Origin: Kiloniellaceae bacterium | Lineage (GTDB): Bacteria; Pseudomonadota; Alphaproteobacteria; Kiloniellales; J153 | Direction of reading: 5' to 3' | Length of the DNA: 48,159 nt | Assembly: GCA_021776095.1 (NCBI GenBank) | Contig: JAJFGO010000082.1 | Span: 1 to 48,159, forward strand | Part shown: positions 16,412-23,658 of the stretch, piece after piece | Numbering within the stretch: the stretch's first letter is position 1 | Layout: each line of letters opens with the position of its first letter | Made by a program: the position numbers and the translations under genes | Notes under the pieces: generated by a model | The model's input: only the letters and a program-made list of their open reading frames with translations | Database searches by the model: none | Told to the model about the DNA's origin: nothing

Positions 16412-17371
16412 CTACCAGGATGACATGAGCCGATTTGTGTCCTTCTTGAGAGCGTGGATGCGGGTGACTTGCAGATCCCCCGAGTCGATCGCCTGAATGC
16501 GCCGGGACCAAAGCTCCACTTCGTTCACCAGGGCGATCGAGTCTTCCGGTGCGACGCCGCGTTTCTTGACCAATTTAATATAGTCGCCCCAGGCCTTGGT
16601 CACCATCTTGTGGTACTGCTCCGTCATATTCTCGACCACGCGGATATCGAGATGAAGTTCCGCCAGGGCCTGCTTATAGTCCTGGACCGCCCAAACGTGC
16701 GGCGTTTCGGGCTCGAATTCCTTCCACATGGACAGGGCCTTTGAACTCTGACCGGGCTGCGCCAAGACCAGGTCCGTGAACAGCAATTGCCCGCGGGGTT
16801 TCATGATATTTTCTATCGAGCGCAAGAAGGTGGGCTTGTCGTCGATTGTGAACAGAAATTCTTTGGAGAACACACAGTCGATGGATTTGGCTTTGAGCTC
16901 AAGGTTCGTGGGATCGAAATGCGAGACGGCGGCCTTCTTTCCCATGCCGGCCATGACCGAGAGAGCCATGCCCGCCTCGGCCAGTTCCTTGCTACTCTCG
17001 ATCCCCGTGACCCAGACGCCGAAATCGGTGGACATAGTGCGGGTCGCCCCGCCGAGTCCCGCCCCAAGGTCGAGGACGCTCATGGCCGGGTTCAGGGCGA
17101 AGTACTTGACCATGGTACGCACGTGCTCGGCACCGCCCGGGGTGGCGAAGCCTTCGCCCCAGACCTCCTGAACCAGGCGCAAGCGCGCCGTTTCCCACTC
17201 GAACGACGCTTTATCGTAGCGAACATCGTGGGAGGCCGCGGATTTATTGGCGGTGTTGAGCTTGCCGCCCTTGCCAGAAAGTTCATATCCGTTCCACCAG
17301 GCTTTGAACCGCTCCCAAAAGGGGCCGCCGTTCGCCTTAGTTGGATTTGCCTCGGTATTCCCGGCTAACAA
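16412..17371 (-). CDS. SAM-dependent methyltransferase of unknown target
   Basis: A class I methyltransferase fold is indicated by SVLDLGAGLGGATRTMSTDF (motif I), VTGIESSKEL (acidic end of strand 2), DCVFSKEFLFTIDD (motif IV region) and MKPRGQLLFTDLVLA (motif VI). Distant resemblance to phosphoethanolamine/sarcosine-type methyltransferases is possible, but the target is not evident. The Trp-rich N-terminus (FWERFKAWWNGYEL) could contact membrane lipid or a partner. I place the start at TTG 17371 because AGGAG lies six bases before it; this gives 319 residues. No partner gene is adjacent: L36 lies downstream and a secreted CHAP protein is divergent. Confidence 0.72.
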   Translation of the reverse strand: MLAGNTEANPTKANGGPFWERFKAWWNGYELSGKGGKLNTANKSAASHDVRYDKASFEWETARLRLVQEVWGEGFATPGGAEHVRTMVKYFALNPAMSVLDLGAGLGGATRTMSTDFGVWVTGIESSKELAEAGMALSVMAGMGKKAAVSHFDPTNLELKAKSIDCVFSKEFLFTIDDKPTFLRSIENIMKPRGQLLFTDLVLAQPGQSSKALSMWKEFEPETPHVWAVQDYKQALAELHLDIRVVENMTEQYHKMVTKAWGDYIKLVKKRGVAPEDSIALVNEVELWSRRIQAIDSGDLQVTRIHALKKDTNRLMSSW

Positions 17372-17516
17372 AAAATTGCTCCTGGCCCTTGACCTAACGC
17401 CCGAGCGGCGGTCCGGCCAACTGCGTGGGCGGAAGCTAAGGCCCAAATGACGGCTTGGGACCGTTTTCCGACTACACGCCAGATTTTAGGTATAGGTGAT
17501 CCAGGTAAAGTGCTGG

Positions 17517-17531
17517 TTAACCGACCATTAT
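17517..17531 (+). promoter_or_regulatory. CtrA-box-like sequence
   Basis: TTAACCGACCATTAT differs at one base from the CtrA consensus TTAA-N7-TTAA. It lies about 155 bases before the start of a secreted cell-wall hydrolase, a class of gene CtrA controls in several alphaproteobacteria. Short AT motifs of this kind also arise by chance. Confidence 0.25.
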
Positions 17532-17619
17532 CGATCCTGCTGAGGCATGCTTCGCGAGATACGCCTCGAGCGTCGCCGCCCGCTAACCTCCGGGATCGGT
17601 CCGGCACGGCAAAATGGCG

Positions 17620-17647
17620 TTGTGCGCCGTCAAGACACAGTTATATT
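17620..17647 (+). promoter_or_regulatory. Candidate sigma-70 promoter of the CHAP gene
   Basis: TTGTGC (17620-17625) and TATATT (17642-17647) are separated by 16 bases; a start near 17654 would give a leader of about 20 bases with GGGGGAGG before the GTG. Confidence 0.45.
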
Positions 17648-17672
17648 TAGCTCAATCTGGGGGAGGAACTCC

Positions 17673-18446
17673 GTGCGATTCGGGTTGAAAATCGCCTACC
17701 TGGGGCTGTTGGCCGCTGCAACCGTTGGTATGCAACCAATTGGCGTGGCGACCGCCGAGACACCCTTTGCCACCATCGACAAAGCCCTGAACCGCGCCTT
17801 CAAGGCCACGGCCAAGATCGTTCGGCCCCCCCGCGCCCTTCAGTGCGTGCCCTTTGCGCGGCGGCTTGCCGGCATTCAGATACGCGGCGATGCTTGGACC
17901 TGGTGGGGCTCCGCCAAGGGTCGCTACAAGCGTGGGCAACGCCCAAGTGTTGGCGCTGTTTTGGCCATGAAAAAGACCAAACGCCTGCGCCGGGGGCACT
18001 TGGCGGTCGTACGGCAAATCGTGGACGAGCGCACGATTATCGTCGATCAGGCGAATTGGCTGAACCGGGGCCGGGTCCATTTAAACACCGCGGTCCGGGA
18101 CGTCTCGGCGAAGAACGACTGGTCGGCGGTGCGGGTGTGGTACACGCCGGGCGCCCGATTCGGTTCGGGAACCTACGCCGTGCGCGGCTTTATCTATCCC
18201 GCTTCGCCCAGACTCCTGAGAGCCGGCGTGCAGCCGGTGCCCATGCCCCGGCGGCGGCCCGACCCGGGCGCGCTTGCCGACGCCGGCGGACTCTTAGGCG
18301 TAGGCCCCCTGAGCGCGCCCATAACCGCACGCCGACTCGAGGGACCGGGCGAAACCAAGCAAGCAAGGCGCAAGTCGCAACCCAAGGCCACGGCGCCCGC
18401 GCACCGGCGCGTCGGATACGACAACCCCGCACGCGATAACGTCTGA
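17673..18446 (+). CDS. Secreted CHAP-domain amidase/peptidase
   Basis: CHAP domains cleave peptidoglycan or related amide bonds with a Cys-His pair. The protein begins with a signal peptide (RFGLKIAYLGLLAAATVGMQ, cleavage probably after ATA at residue 28). The CHAP core follows: C58 in ALQCVPFARRLAG, a Trp-rich loop WTWWGSAKGRY, H109 in RRGHLAVVRQI and the Asp/Asn in IIVDQANWL (about 125-128). The last 80 residues are Pro/Arg/Lys-rich and probably disordered. Length is 257 residues from the GTG at 17673, chosen because GGGGGAGGAACT lies just upstream and the signal peptide starts there. It acts in the periplasm, probably on the cell wall. Confidence 0.8.
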   Translation: MRFGLKIAYLGLLAAATVGMQPIGVATAETPFATIDKALNRAFKATAKIVRPPRALQCVPFARRLAGIQIRGDAWTWWGSAKGRYKRGQRPSVGAVLAMKKTKRLRRGHLAVVRQIVDERTIIVDQANWLNRGRVHLNTAVRDVSAKNDWSAVRVWYTPGARFGSGTYAVRGFIYPASPRLLRAGVQPVPMPRRRPDPGALADAGGLLGVGPLSAPITARRLEGPGETKQARRKSQPKATAPAHRRVGYDNPARDNV

Positions 18447-18500
18447 CCCGGCGGCCACCTGGCCGCTCGATCTCGCAAATCTTGAAAGATTGGGCCGGCG

Positions 18501-18575
18501 TGGTGGGCGCACCTGGGATTGAACCAGGGACCTCTACGATGTCAACGTAGCGCTCTCCCGCTGAGCTATGCGCCC
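18501..18575 (-). tRNA. tRNA-Val (anticodon GAC)
   Basis: The minus strand folds as a standard cloverleaf: acceptor GGGCGCA/TGCGCCC, D-arm with AGCTCAGCGGGAGAGC, anticodon stem CTACG/CGTAG closing the loop TTGACAT with anticodon GAC, and a TPsiC arm CCTGG-TTCAATC-CCAGG. The 3' CCA (18501-18503) is encoded. Confidence 0.97.
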
Positions 18576-18747
18576 GAACAGGCCGTCTGTTTTGGCCGGC
18601 CGGCTGGGATTGTCCGGGAATTCGGCCTTGTCGCCGACCAGGCTTCACACGTCAGCCGACCCCAAGGTTGGGGCGAAGTAACACCATCCCCGGGCTTTTT
18701 CAAGTCTGGCGAACCGGCCGTCGGCGTTCATTGAATACGGGGCTCGA

Positions 18748-18778
18748 AGCGCTAAGCGCTAAGCGCTAAGCGCTAAGC
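18748..18778. repeat. Heptanucleotide tandem repeat at the cpdR stop codon
   Basis: Four exact copies of AGCGCTA (18748-18775) plus a partial AGC overlap the last codons and stop of cpdR. On the minus strand each unit contains TAG; the first one met is the stop codon in use. Confidence 0.85.
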
Positions 18779-19125
18779 ATCACATCGACCTGGTCAACCA
18801 GATCGCGCAGGTGAAACGGCTTGGACAGGACCCGCGCGTTCTTCGGGCTTTGCTCGCGCGCCCGCAGGGCGACCGCGGCGAACCCCGTGATGAACATGAC
18901 CTTTAGGCCAGGCTGTTTCTTGGTCGCGCGCCGGGCGACCTCAATCCCGTCCAGGCCGGGCATCACCACATCGGCCAGCAGCAAGTCGAAACGCATGTCG
19001 GTTACTTGCGCCAGGGCATCCAGGCCGTCCCCGACCGCAACAACCTGATGCCCGGCCCGGCGCAAGGCTTTGGCCAGGAACTCGCGCATGCTGTTGTCGT
19101 CTTCGGCGATTAGGATACTTGCCAT
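18766..19125 (-). CDS. cpdR: CpdR-type single-domain response regulator
   Basis: CpdR is a stand-alone receiver that, when unphosphorylated, acts as an adaptor priming the ClpXP protease for cell-cycle substrates in alphaproteobacteria; the CckA-ChpT phosphorelay controls it. The 119-residue protein is a bare receiver: acidic pair D9/D10, phospho-acceptor D52 in LLLADVVMPGLDG, T80 and K102. The segments LKVMFITGFAAVAL and RVLSKPFHLRDLV are characteristic of CpdR rather than generic CheY-like proteins. The ATG at 19125 gives the canonical N-terminus MASILIAEDD. It is divergent from an N-formylglutamate amidohydrolase-like gene. Its stop codon lies in a heptamer tandem repeat. Confidence 0.88.
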   Translation of the reverse strand: MASILIAEDDNSMREFLAKALRRAGHQVVAVGDGLDALAQVTDMRFDLLLADVVMPGLDGIEVARRATKKQPGLKVMFITGFAAVALRAREQSPKNARVLSKPFHLRDLVDQVDVMLSA

Positions 19126-19409
19126 CTGGCCTAGTCGTCGGGGGAGAGGATCGCCTGCCAACTTTCGCGGGCTTCGGAGCAACTATACCTAAGTGGCTTT
19201 GTCTAAAATAGTCATTAACGGCCGGCTCGCCCGGCTAGGACCATTTCGGTGCCGGCGGCGGGAGCCGGCTGGTTTAGTCAGGACCTGGCCAGGAATTCCA
19301 CCCCAAACCTGCGTAGCGGGCCCGCCGGGCCGCGAAAGGGCCATGACAGGACGGCCGGTTTCTTCTAAACCCTTAGACAGGGCCCAGGACAGCGAGCCGA
19401 GACTGGATC

Positions 19410-20414
19410 ATGGACGCCGAAACGCCGTTCGACATCGACGAGACGTCGCACGAAATCCTGACGCCTGAACGCCAGACCCTGCCGCTGGTCTTCGCCTCAC
19501 CTCACAGCGGCGCCAATTACCGGCCGGAATTCATTGCGGCCTCGCGACTTGACCCCCTGGCGCTACGCCGTTCGGAAGACAGCTTCGTCGACGAACTCTT
19601 CGCCTGGGCGCCGCGCTTGGGTGCCCCCTTGATCCGGGCCCTGTTTCCGCGCGCCTTCGTCGACGCCAACCGGGAACCCTTCGAGCTTGACCCGGCCATG
19701 TTCGAGGACGCCCTGCCCGCCTACGCCAATACCCTGTCGCCACGCGTCGCAGCGGGCCTGGGAACCATCGCGCGGGTGGTCGCCAATGGCGCCGACATCT
19801 ACCGTGACAAGCTATCCTTCGACGAGGCCCTGCAGCGTCTACGCCGGTGCTATTGGCCGTATCACCGCGCGCTGGCCAGCTTGGTTGAAAGGACCCGGGC
19901 GAATTTCGGCACCTGCGTCCTGATCGATTGCCATTCCATGCCCTCCAGCGGCCCCGCCGGAGGACCTATCGCAGACCCCGCCGGCGGCGCCAACGGCCTG
20001 CGGCGCGCAGGCGCATGGGCTGGTCTTCGGAATTCGGGCCGGATCGATTTCGTGCTCGGCGACTGCCACGGCCGTGCCTGCGCCCCGGGTCTCATTGAGG
20101 TTGCGGAATCCACCTTGCGCGGCCTGGGCTATAAGGTGGCCCGAAACACGCCTTATTCGGGCGGCTTCGTTACCCGGCACTACGGCCGCCCCCGCGAGGG
20201 TTTGCACGCCCTGCAGATCGAGATCAATCGGGCCCTCTATATGGACGAGACGACGATCCGCCGAACCCCGGCCATGGCCGGGCTAAAGGAGGATTTGCGT
20301 CTGGTGATCGCGGCCCTGGGCGGGACCGATTGCGGCGGGATCGAAAGCAGTCGGATCGCCGCCCAAGGCACCACGGGCAGGAAAACCGCCGGCCGGCGGC
20401 CCCCCGCCCTATGA
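19410..20414 (+). CDS. N-formylglutamate amidohydrolase family protein
   Basis: Members of this zinc amidohydrolase family hydrolyse N-formyl-L-glutamate in histidine degradation, or related N-acyl substrates. The metal-site segments are visible: FASPHSGANYRPEF (residues about 29-42), REPFELDPAMF and LIDCHSMPSSG around residue 172, with a Gly/Pro-rich insertion after it. At 334 residues it is longer than typical HutG (about 265-290), mainly from a C-terminal tail. No other hut gene is nearby, so a role outside histidine use is likely. The gene stop overlaps the start of the downstream acetyltransferase (ATGA). Confidence 0.82.
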   Translation: MDAETPFDIDETSHEILTPERQTLPLVFASPHSGANYRPEFIAASRLDPLALRRSEDSFVDELFAWAPRLGAPLIRALFPRAFVDANREPFELDPAMFEDALPAYANTLSPRVAAGLGTIARVVANGADIYRDKLSFDEALQRLRRCYWPYHRALASLVERTRANFGTCVLIDCHSMPSSGPAGGPIADPAGGANGLRRAGAWAGLRNSGRIDFVLGDCHGRACAPGLIEVAESTLRGLGYKVARNTPYSGGFVTRHYGRPREGLHALQIEINRALYMDETTIRRTPAMAGLKEDLRLVIAALGGTDCGGIESSRIAAQGTTGRKTAGRRPPAL

Positions 20415-21007
20415 GCGGGCGCGCCAAGGCGCGCGTACGCGAGGCCCGGCCCGACGACCTCCACGCGATCACCGCCATTTATGGGCACCACGTTCGCCAT
20501 GGCTTGGCCTCCTTCGAGGAGACCCCACCGACCCACGCCGAGATGGAACGCCGCTATCGGGCCGTGGTCGCACGTGACTTGCCCTTTTTGGTCGCAGGCC
20601 TGCAGGACGGCCAGGTCCAGGGTTATGCCTCCGCCGGCCCTTATCGGGGCCGACCGGGCTATCGTTATTCCTTGGAGAATTCTGTTTATGTTGCGCCCGG
20701 GGCCGAAGGCCACGGCCTGGGCGGGGCGCTGTTGGAGGAACTGCTTCGGCGCTGCGCCGACCAGGGTTACCGCCAGATGATCGCGGTTATCGGCGACAGC
20801 CAGAATTGGGCCTCGATCCGCCTGCACGAATCCTTCGGCTTTCGGCAGACCGGCACCCTGTTGTCCGTAGGGTTCAAATTCGGCCGATGGGTCGACAGCG
20901 TTATCCTGCAGCGCGCCCTGGGCGCCGGCGACGCCGAACCGCCGGACCAGCCCACCGTGTCAGCAGAGACAAAAAAAGGCCGTGCACGAGGCACGGCCCA
21001 AGTTTAG
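20411..21007 (+). CDS. GNAT N-acetyltransferase, phosphinothricin acetyltransferase-like
   Basis: The protein begins VREARPDDLHAITAIYGHHV and contains GLASFEETPPTHAEMERRY, ENSVYVAPGAEGHGLGGALL (the acetyl-CoA binding motif A) and IGDSQNWASIRLHESFGFRQ (motif B). These are characteristic of the PAT/MnaT group, which acetylates methionine derivatives, phosphinothricin-like compounds or other small amines. The ATG at 20411 overlaps the preceding stop, so the two genes are translationally coupled; 198 residues result. The C-terminal 25 residues are low complexity, and their codons run into the hairpin of the antisense RNA candidate at 20971-21067. Confidence 0.85.
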   Translation: MSGRAKARVREARPDDLHAITAIYGHHVRHGLASFEETPPTHAEMERRYRAVVARDLPFLVAGLQDGQVQGYASAGPYRGRPGYRYSLENSVYVAPGAEGHGLGGALLEELLRRCADQGYRQMIAVIGDSQNWASIRLHESFGFRQTGTLLSVGFKFGRWVDSVILQRALGAGDAEPPDQPTVSAETKKGRARGTAQV

Positions 21008-21067
21008 GGAGGAAACGCCTAACAGGCGTACGGCAAAGACAGGCGAGCGCCCATCAAATTTGCCGCA
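20971..21067 (-). ncRNA. Predicted structured small RNA with CCUCCC stretch and intrinsic terminator
   Basis: Read on the minus strand, three hairpins follow in order. The first is CGGCAAA pairing with TTTGCCG (21065-21031), with an inner GGCG/CGCC stem. The second is ACGCCT-GTT-AGGCGT (21029-21015). The third is a terminator, GGCCGTGC-CTCGT-GCACGGCC, followed by seven T (20998-20971). Between the second and third is an unpaired TTCCTCCCTAAACTTG, able to pair with Shine-Dalgarno sequences. A promoter-like pair, TTGCTG (21097-21102) and CATATT (21074-21079) with 17 bases between, predicts a start near 21067, exactly where the first stem begins. No minus-strand gene would otherwise need this terminator. 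Length is about 97 nt. Its 3' part is antisense to the last codons of the acetyltransferase gene. Confidence 0.6.
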
Positions 21068-21073
21068 ATGCAC

Positions 21074-21102
21074 AATATGGTCTAATTATCGTTATGCAGC
21101 AA
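21074..21102 (-). promoter_or_regulatory. Candidate promoter of the small RNA
   Basis: TTGCTG and CATATT with 17-base spacing on the minus strand; matches are 3/6 and 4/6. The support comes mainly from the position relative to the predicted RNA structure. Confidence 0.4.
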
Positions 21103-21246
21103 GGGGCCGGTTGCGCTGTCATGCAACATAATGGCTTTTTTGGGCAGCCGCGGCCCGGCCAGCGAACAAGTCGCGGACAGGGGGCCGCTACCGGGTGAAT
21201 CAGCGCTTTTAGGGCCTTCAGGGGCCGATCAGGGAAGGAACGGACC

Positions 21247-22251
21247 ATGTTCAAAGCGATCCTGCTGGAAGAAACGGACGGCAAGGTCAGCGCGGGAATC
21301 CAAGAGCTCGACGACTCCCGCCTGCCCGAGCACGAGGGCGGCGTCACGGTCGCGGTCGAGTATTCGACCCTGAATTACAAGGATGGCATGATCCTGAACG
21401 GCGTTGGCCGCCTGGTGCGCAGTTATCCGCACGTGCCGGGGGTCGATTTCGCCGGCGTCGTGGAGTCCAGCGACCATCCCGATTACAAGCCCGGCGACCG
21501 GGTCGTTTCGACCGGGTGGCGGGTCGGCGAGGTTACCTGGGGCGGTTACGCCCAAAAGGCCCGGGTCAAAGGCGACTGGCTGGTGCCCCTGCCGGACGGC
21601 TTGACCACCAAGCGGGCCATGGCGCTCGGCACCGCCGGTTTTACCGCCATGATCGCGATCATGGCCCTGGAGGAACACGGTTTGACCCCGGAGCAAACCG
21701 GCGAAGGGCGCGAGGTTCTGGTGACCGGCGCCGCCGGCGGCGTCGGTTCGGTCGCGGTCGCGCTTTTGGCCAACCTGGGATACCGGGTCGCGGGCTCGAC
21801 CGGGCGGCCGGAGACCCACGACTACCTGCGCGATTTGGGCGCCCACAGCATTGTCGAGCGGGCCGAACTGGCCGAGGTGTCCAAGCGTCCGCTGGAGCGG
21901 GAGCGTTGGGTCGGCTGCGTCGATTCGGTCGGCGGAACGACCCTGGCCCACGTCCTCGCGGAGACCGCCTACAAGGGCTCGGTGGCTGCGGTCGGGTTGG
22001 CCGGCGGCAACATCCTGGAGACCACGGTGCTGCCCTTCCTGCTGCGCGGCGTGAACCTCCTGGGGGTCGATTCAGTCGCCTGCCCGGGGCCCCGCCGACG
22101 CGCCGCCTGGGCCCGGCTGGTCAAGGACCTGCCCATGGCCAAGCTCGACGCCATGACCAACGAGGCCAAGTTGGCCGATCTGCTGACCCTCGGCGGAGAT
22201 ATCCTCAAGGGCCGTGTGCGCGGCCGGCTCGTGATCGACGTCAACGCCTAA
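21247..22251 (+). CDS. acuI: Acrylyl-CoA reductase (AcuI/YhdH family quinone-oxidoreductase-like)
   Basis: AcuI reduces acryloyl-CoA to propionyl-CoA with NADPH, a step of DMSP and 3-hydroxypropionate metabolism and of acrylate detoxification. The protein is a zinc-free medium-chain reductase: VEYSTLNYKDGMILNGVGRL near residues 38-57, PGVDFAGVVESS, DRVVSTGWRVGEVTWGGYAQ and the NADP Rossmann loop VTGAAGGVGSVAVALL (about 158-173) are all AcuI/YhdH signatures. 334 residues is slightly over the usual 324-330. GGAAGGA precedes the ATG. A flavin reductase-like gene follows after 8 bases. Confidence 0.87.
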   Translation: MFKAILLEETDGKVSAGIQELDDSRLPEHEGGVTVAVEYSTLNYKDGMILNGVGRLVRSYPHVPGVDFAGVVESSDHPDYKPGDRVVSTGWRVGEVTWGGYAQKARVKGDWLVPLPDGLTTKRAMALGTAGFTAMIAIMALEEHGLTPEQTGEGREVLVTGAAGGVGSVAVALLANLGYRVAGSTGRPETHDYLRDLGAHSIVERAELAEVSKRPLERERWVGCVDSVGGTTLAHVLAETAYKGSVAAVGLAGGNILETTVLPFLLRGVNLLGVDSVACPGPRRRAAWARLVKDLPMAKLDAMTNEAKLADLLTLGGDILKGRVRGRLVIDVNA

Positions 22252-22259
22252 GGGGCGAC

Positions 22260-22739
22260 ATGGAGCAGGATCAGTACAAGCGCGCCCTGGGCTGTTACGC
22301 GACCGGGATCACGGTAATCAGCGCGCTGGGCACCGACGGCGCGCCCATCGGCATCACGGCCAATTCCTTCAACTCGGTCTCCATCGACCCGCCGCTGATT
22401 CTGTTCAGCTTGGGCCGGCGTTCCTATAGCCTGGAAGGCTTTCTGGCGAGCGAGACCTTCGCGGTTAACGTCCTGCGCGAGAACCAACAGGCTCTGGCCG
22501 AGCGCTTTGCCCGCGCCAGCGCCGACAAATGGGCCGAGGTCAGCTACGACATCTGGGACACCGGCTGCCCGATCCTGCACGACGCCCTGGCCAAGTTCGA
22601 ATGCCGGCTGCGCCACACCTACGAAGGCGGCGACCATATCATTCTCGTCGGCGAGGTGATCCGTTTCGAATACGATCCCAAGGGACAGCCGCTGGTCTAC
22701 TGCCGCGGCGCCTATCAGGCTATGTCGCCGGCTGGGTGA
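22260..22739 (+). CDS. Flavin reductase-like FMN-binding protein
   Basis: The 159-residue protein has the split-barrel flavin reductase signatures YATGITVISALG (residues 13-24), ITANSFNSVSIDPPLILFSL (33-52) and HIILVGEV near the C-terminus. Family members supply FADH2/FMNH2 to two-component monooxygenases or bind FMN as reductases (HpaC, DIM6/NTAB). It starts 8 bases after acuI, so the two are probably co-transcribed; no monooxygenase partner is adjacent. Confidence 0.85.
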   Translation: MEQDQYKRALGCYATGITVISALGTDGAPIGITANSFNSVSIDPPLILFSLGRRSYSLEGFLASETFAVNVLRENQQALAERFARASADKWAEVSYDIWDTGCPILHDALAKFECRLRHTYEGGDHIILVGEVIRFEYDPKGQPLVYCRGAYQAMSPAG

Positions 22740-22856
22740 GAGAAAAGGACCGCGCCTAACTCAAAAACGGCGCGACAAAACGGCCTTGTGGCTTGGCCCA
22801 TTAATTTTTGACGAGCAATCTAACGACGCTCACGTCAGAACACGCTGGACTGCATA

Positions 22857-23483
22857 ATGGGTCAAACCGTCGTCCCATTCTACTTTGGCCTAGGAAGCCG
22901 GTACTCTTATCTTGCCGCCACTCAGCTTGAGCGAATCGAGTTCAAAACCAACTGTCGGTTTGAGTGGGTGCCTTTGCAATCCGGAGAACTAATCCGCCGC
23001 GCCAATCGTGGTCATAGCCCATTCAAGGGGCTCCCGATATCAGGACAGTACGATTGGACATATCGCCAACGGGACGCTGAAGCATGGTCAAGGCTTTACC
23101 AAGTCCCTTACAAAGAGCCCGTCGCATTCCGCGTTGATCCGTCCGATCTGGCCAAGGCCTGCTGGGCGGCGGATGTAGAAGGACAACTCAAGGCGATGAG
23201 TTGGCGGATATTTCGTGCCGTGTTTGTTGAAACGCTCGTAGTTTCACGGGACGTATTGGGTCAACTTGCTTCTGATGTCGGGTTGGCAGGTTCCGAACTC
23301 GTCGCCGCTCTTGATGCACCGGAGGTTGCTGCCAGGCATGAAGCCGCGTTGGCGCGAGCACTCAAAGACAACGCGTTCGGTGTGCCGACATTCATCGTCG
23401 GTGGGCAGATTTTTTGGGGCAATGATCGGCTGCCGCTTGTCGAGCATTTCTTAGCGAAACGGGTCGGTACCCTTTCAGAGTAG
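22857..23483 (+). CDS. 2-hydroxychromene-2-carboxylate isomerase / DsbA-like (kappa GST) protein
   Basis: The N-terminal FYFGLGSRYSYLAATQLERI corresponds to the SPYSYLA active-site start of HCCA isomerases, and the C-terminal FGVPTFIVGGQIFWGNDRLP is the family hallmark with the cis-Pro loop. The CxxC pair of DsbA is absent, as expected for glutathione-dependent isomerases. 208 residues is normal length. Biochemically characterised relatives act in naphthalene-type aromatic degradation, but most genomic homologues have unknown substrates. Its codons are less GC-biased than those of its neighbours, suggesting later arrival. It has 117 bases of upstream space and may be independently transcribed. 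Confidence 0.78.
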   Translation: MGQTVVPFYFGLGSRYSYLAATQLERIEFKTNCRFEWVPLQSGELIRRANRGHSPFKGLPISGQYDWTYRQRDAEAWSRLYQVPYKEPVAFRVDPSDLAKACWAADVEGQLKAMSWRIFRAVFVETLVVSRDVLGQLASDVGLAGSELVAALDAPEVAARHEAALARALKDNAFGVPTFIVGGQIFWGNDRLPLVEHFLAKRVGTLSE

Positions 23484-23658
23484 CCGGATTCGACTTCTCA
23501 GCACTACGTCTCGAAAATTGCCGGGCCTTTCCTGGAAGTCAGAGGCGGACGTACCAGCTTCACTGCGTCAGTGTTCGCCCATGTGGCGATAGCGGACACA
23601 ACTCGCTAACCAAGCGAAGGTTTCGGACACTGGGTTTGTGCGGTTTTATATTGCTCTT

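Larger units (their letters stand above)
17372..17672. other. Divergent promoter region between the methyltransferase and CHAP genes
   Basis: These 301 bases carry no gene. They hold a candidate promoter for the CHAP gene (17620-17647) and a TTAA-N7-TTAT sequence (17517-17531), both listed separately. The methyltransferase promoter was not recognised. Confidence 0.6.

Noticed and set aside
18501-18575. tRNA-Val as an integration site of a genomic island
   Set aside because: No integrase gene and no second copy of the tRNA 3' end were found in the window.
18748-18778. The short tandem repeat as a CRISPR array
   Set aside because: Units are 7 bases with no spacers and no cas gene nearby.
22751-22773. 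Hairpin CGCGCC/GGCGCG after the flavin reductase gene as a terminator
   Set aside because: The plus strand has no T tract after it; the 12-base loop and 6-bp stem make it weak.
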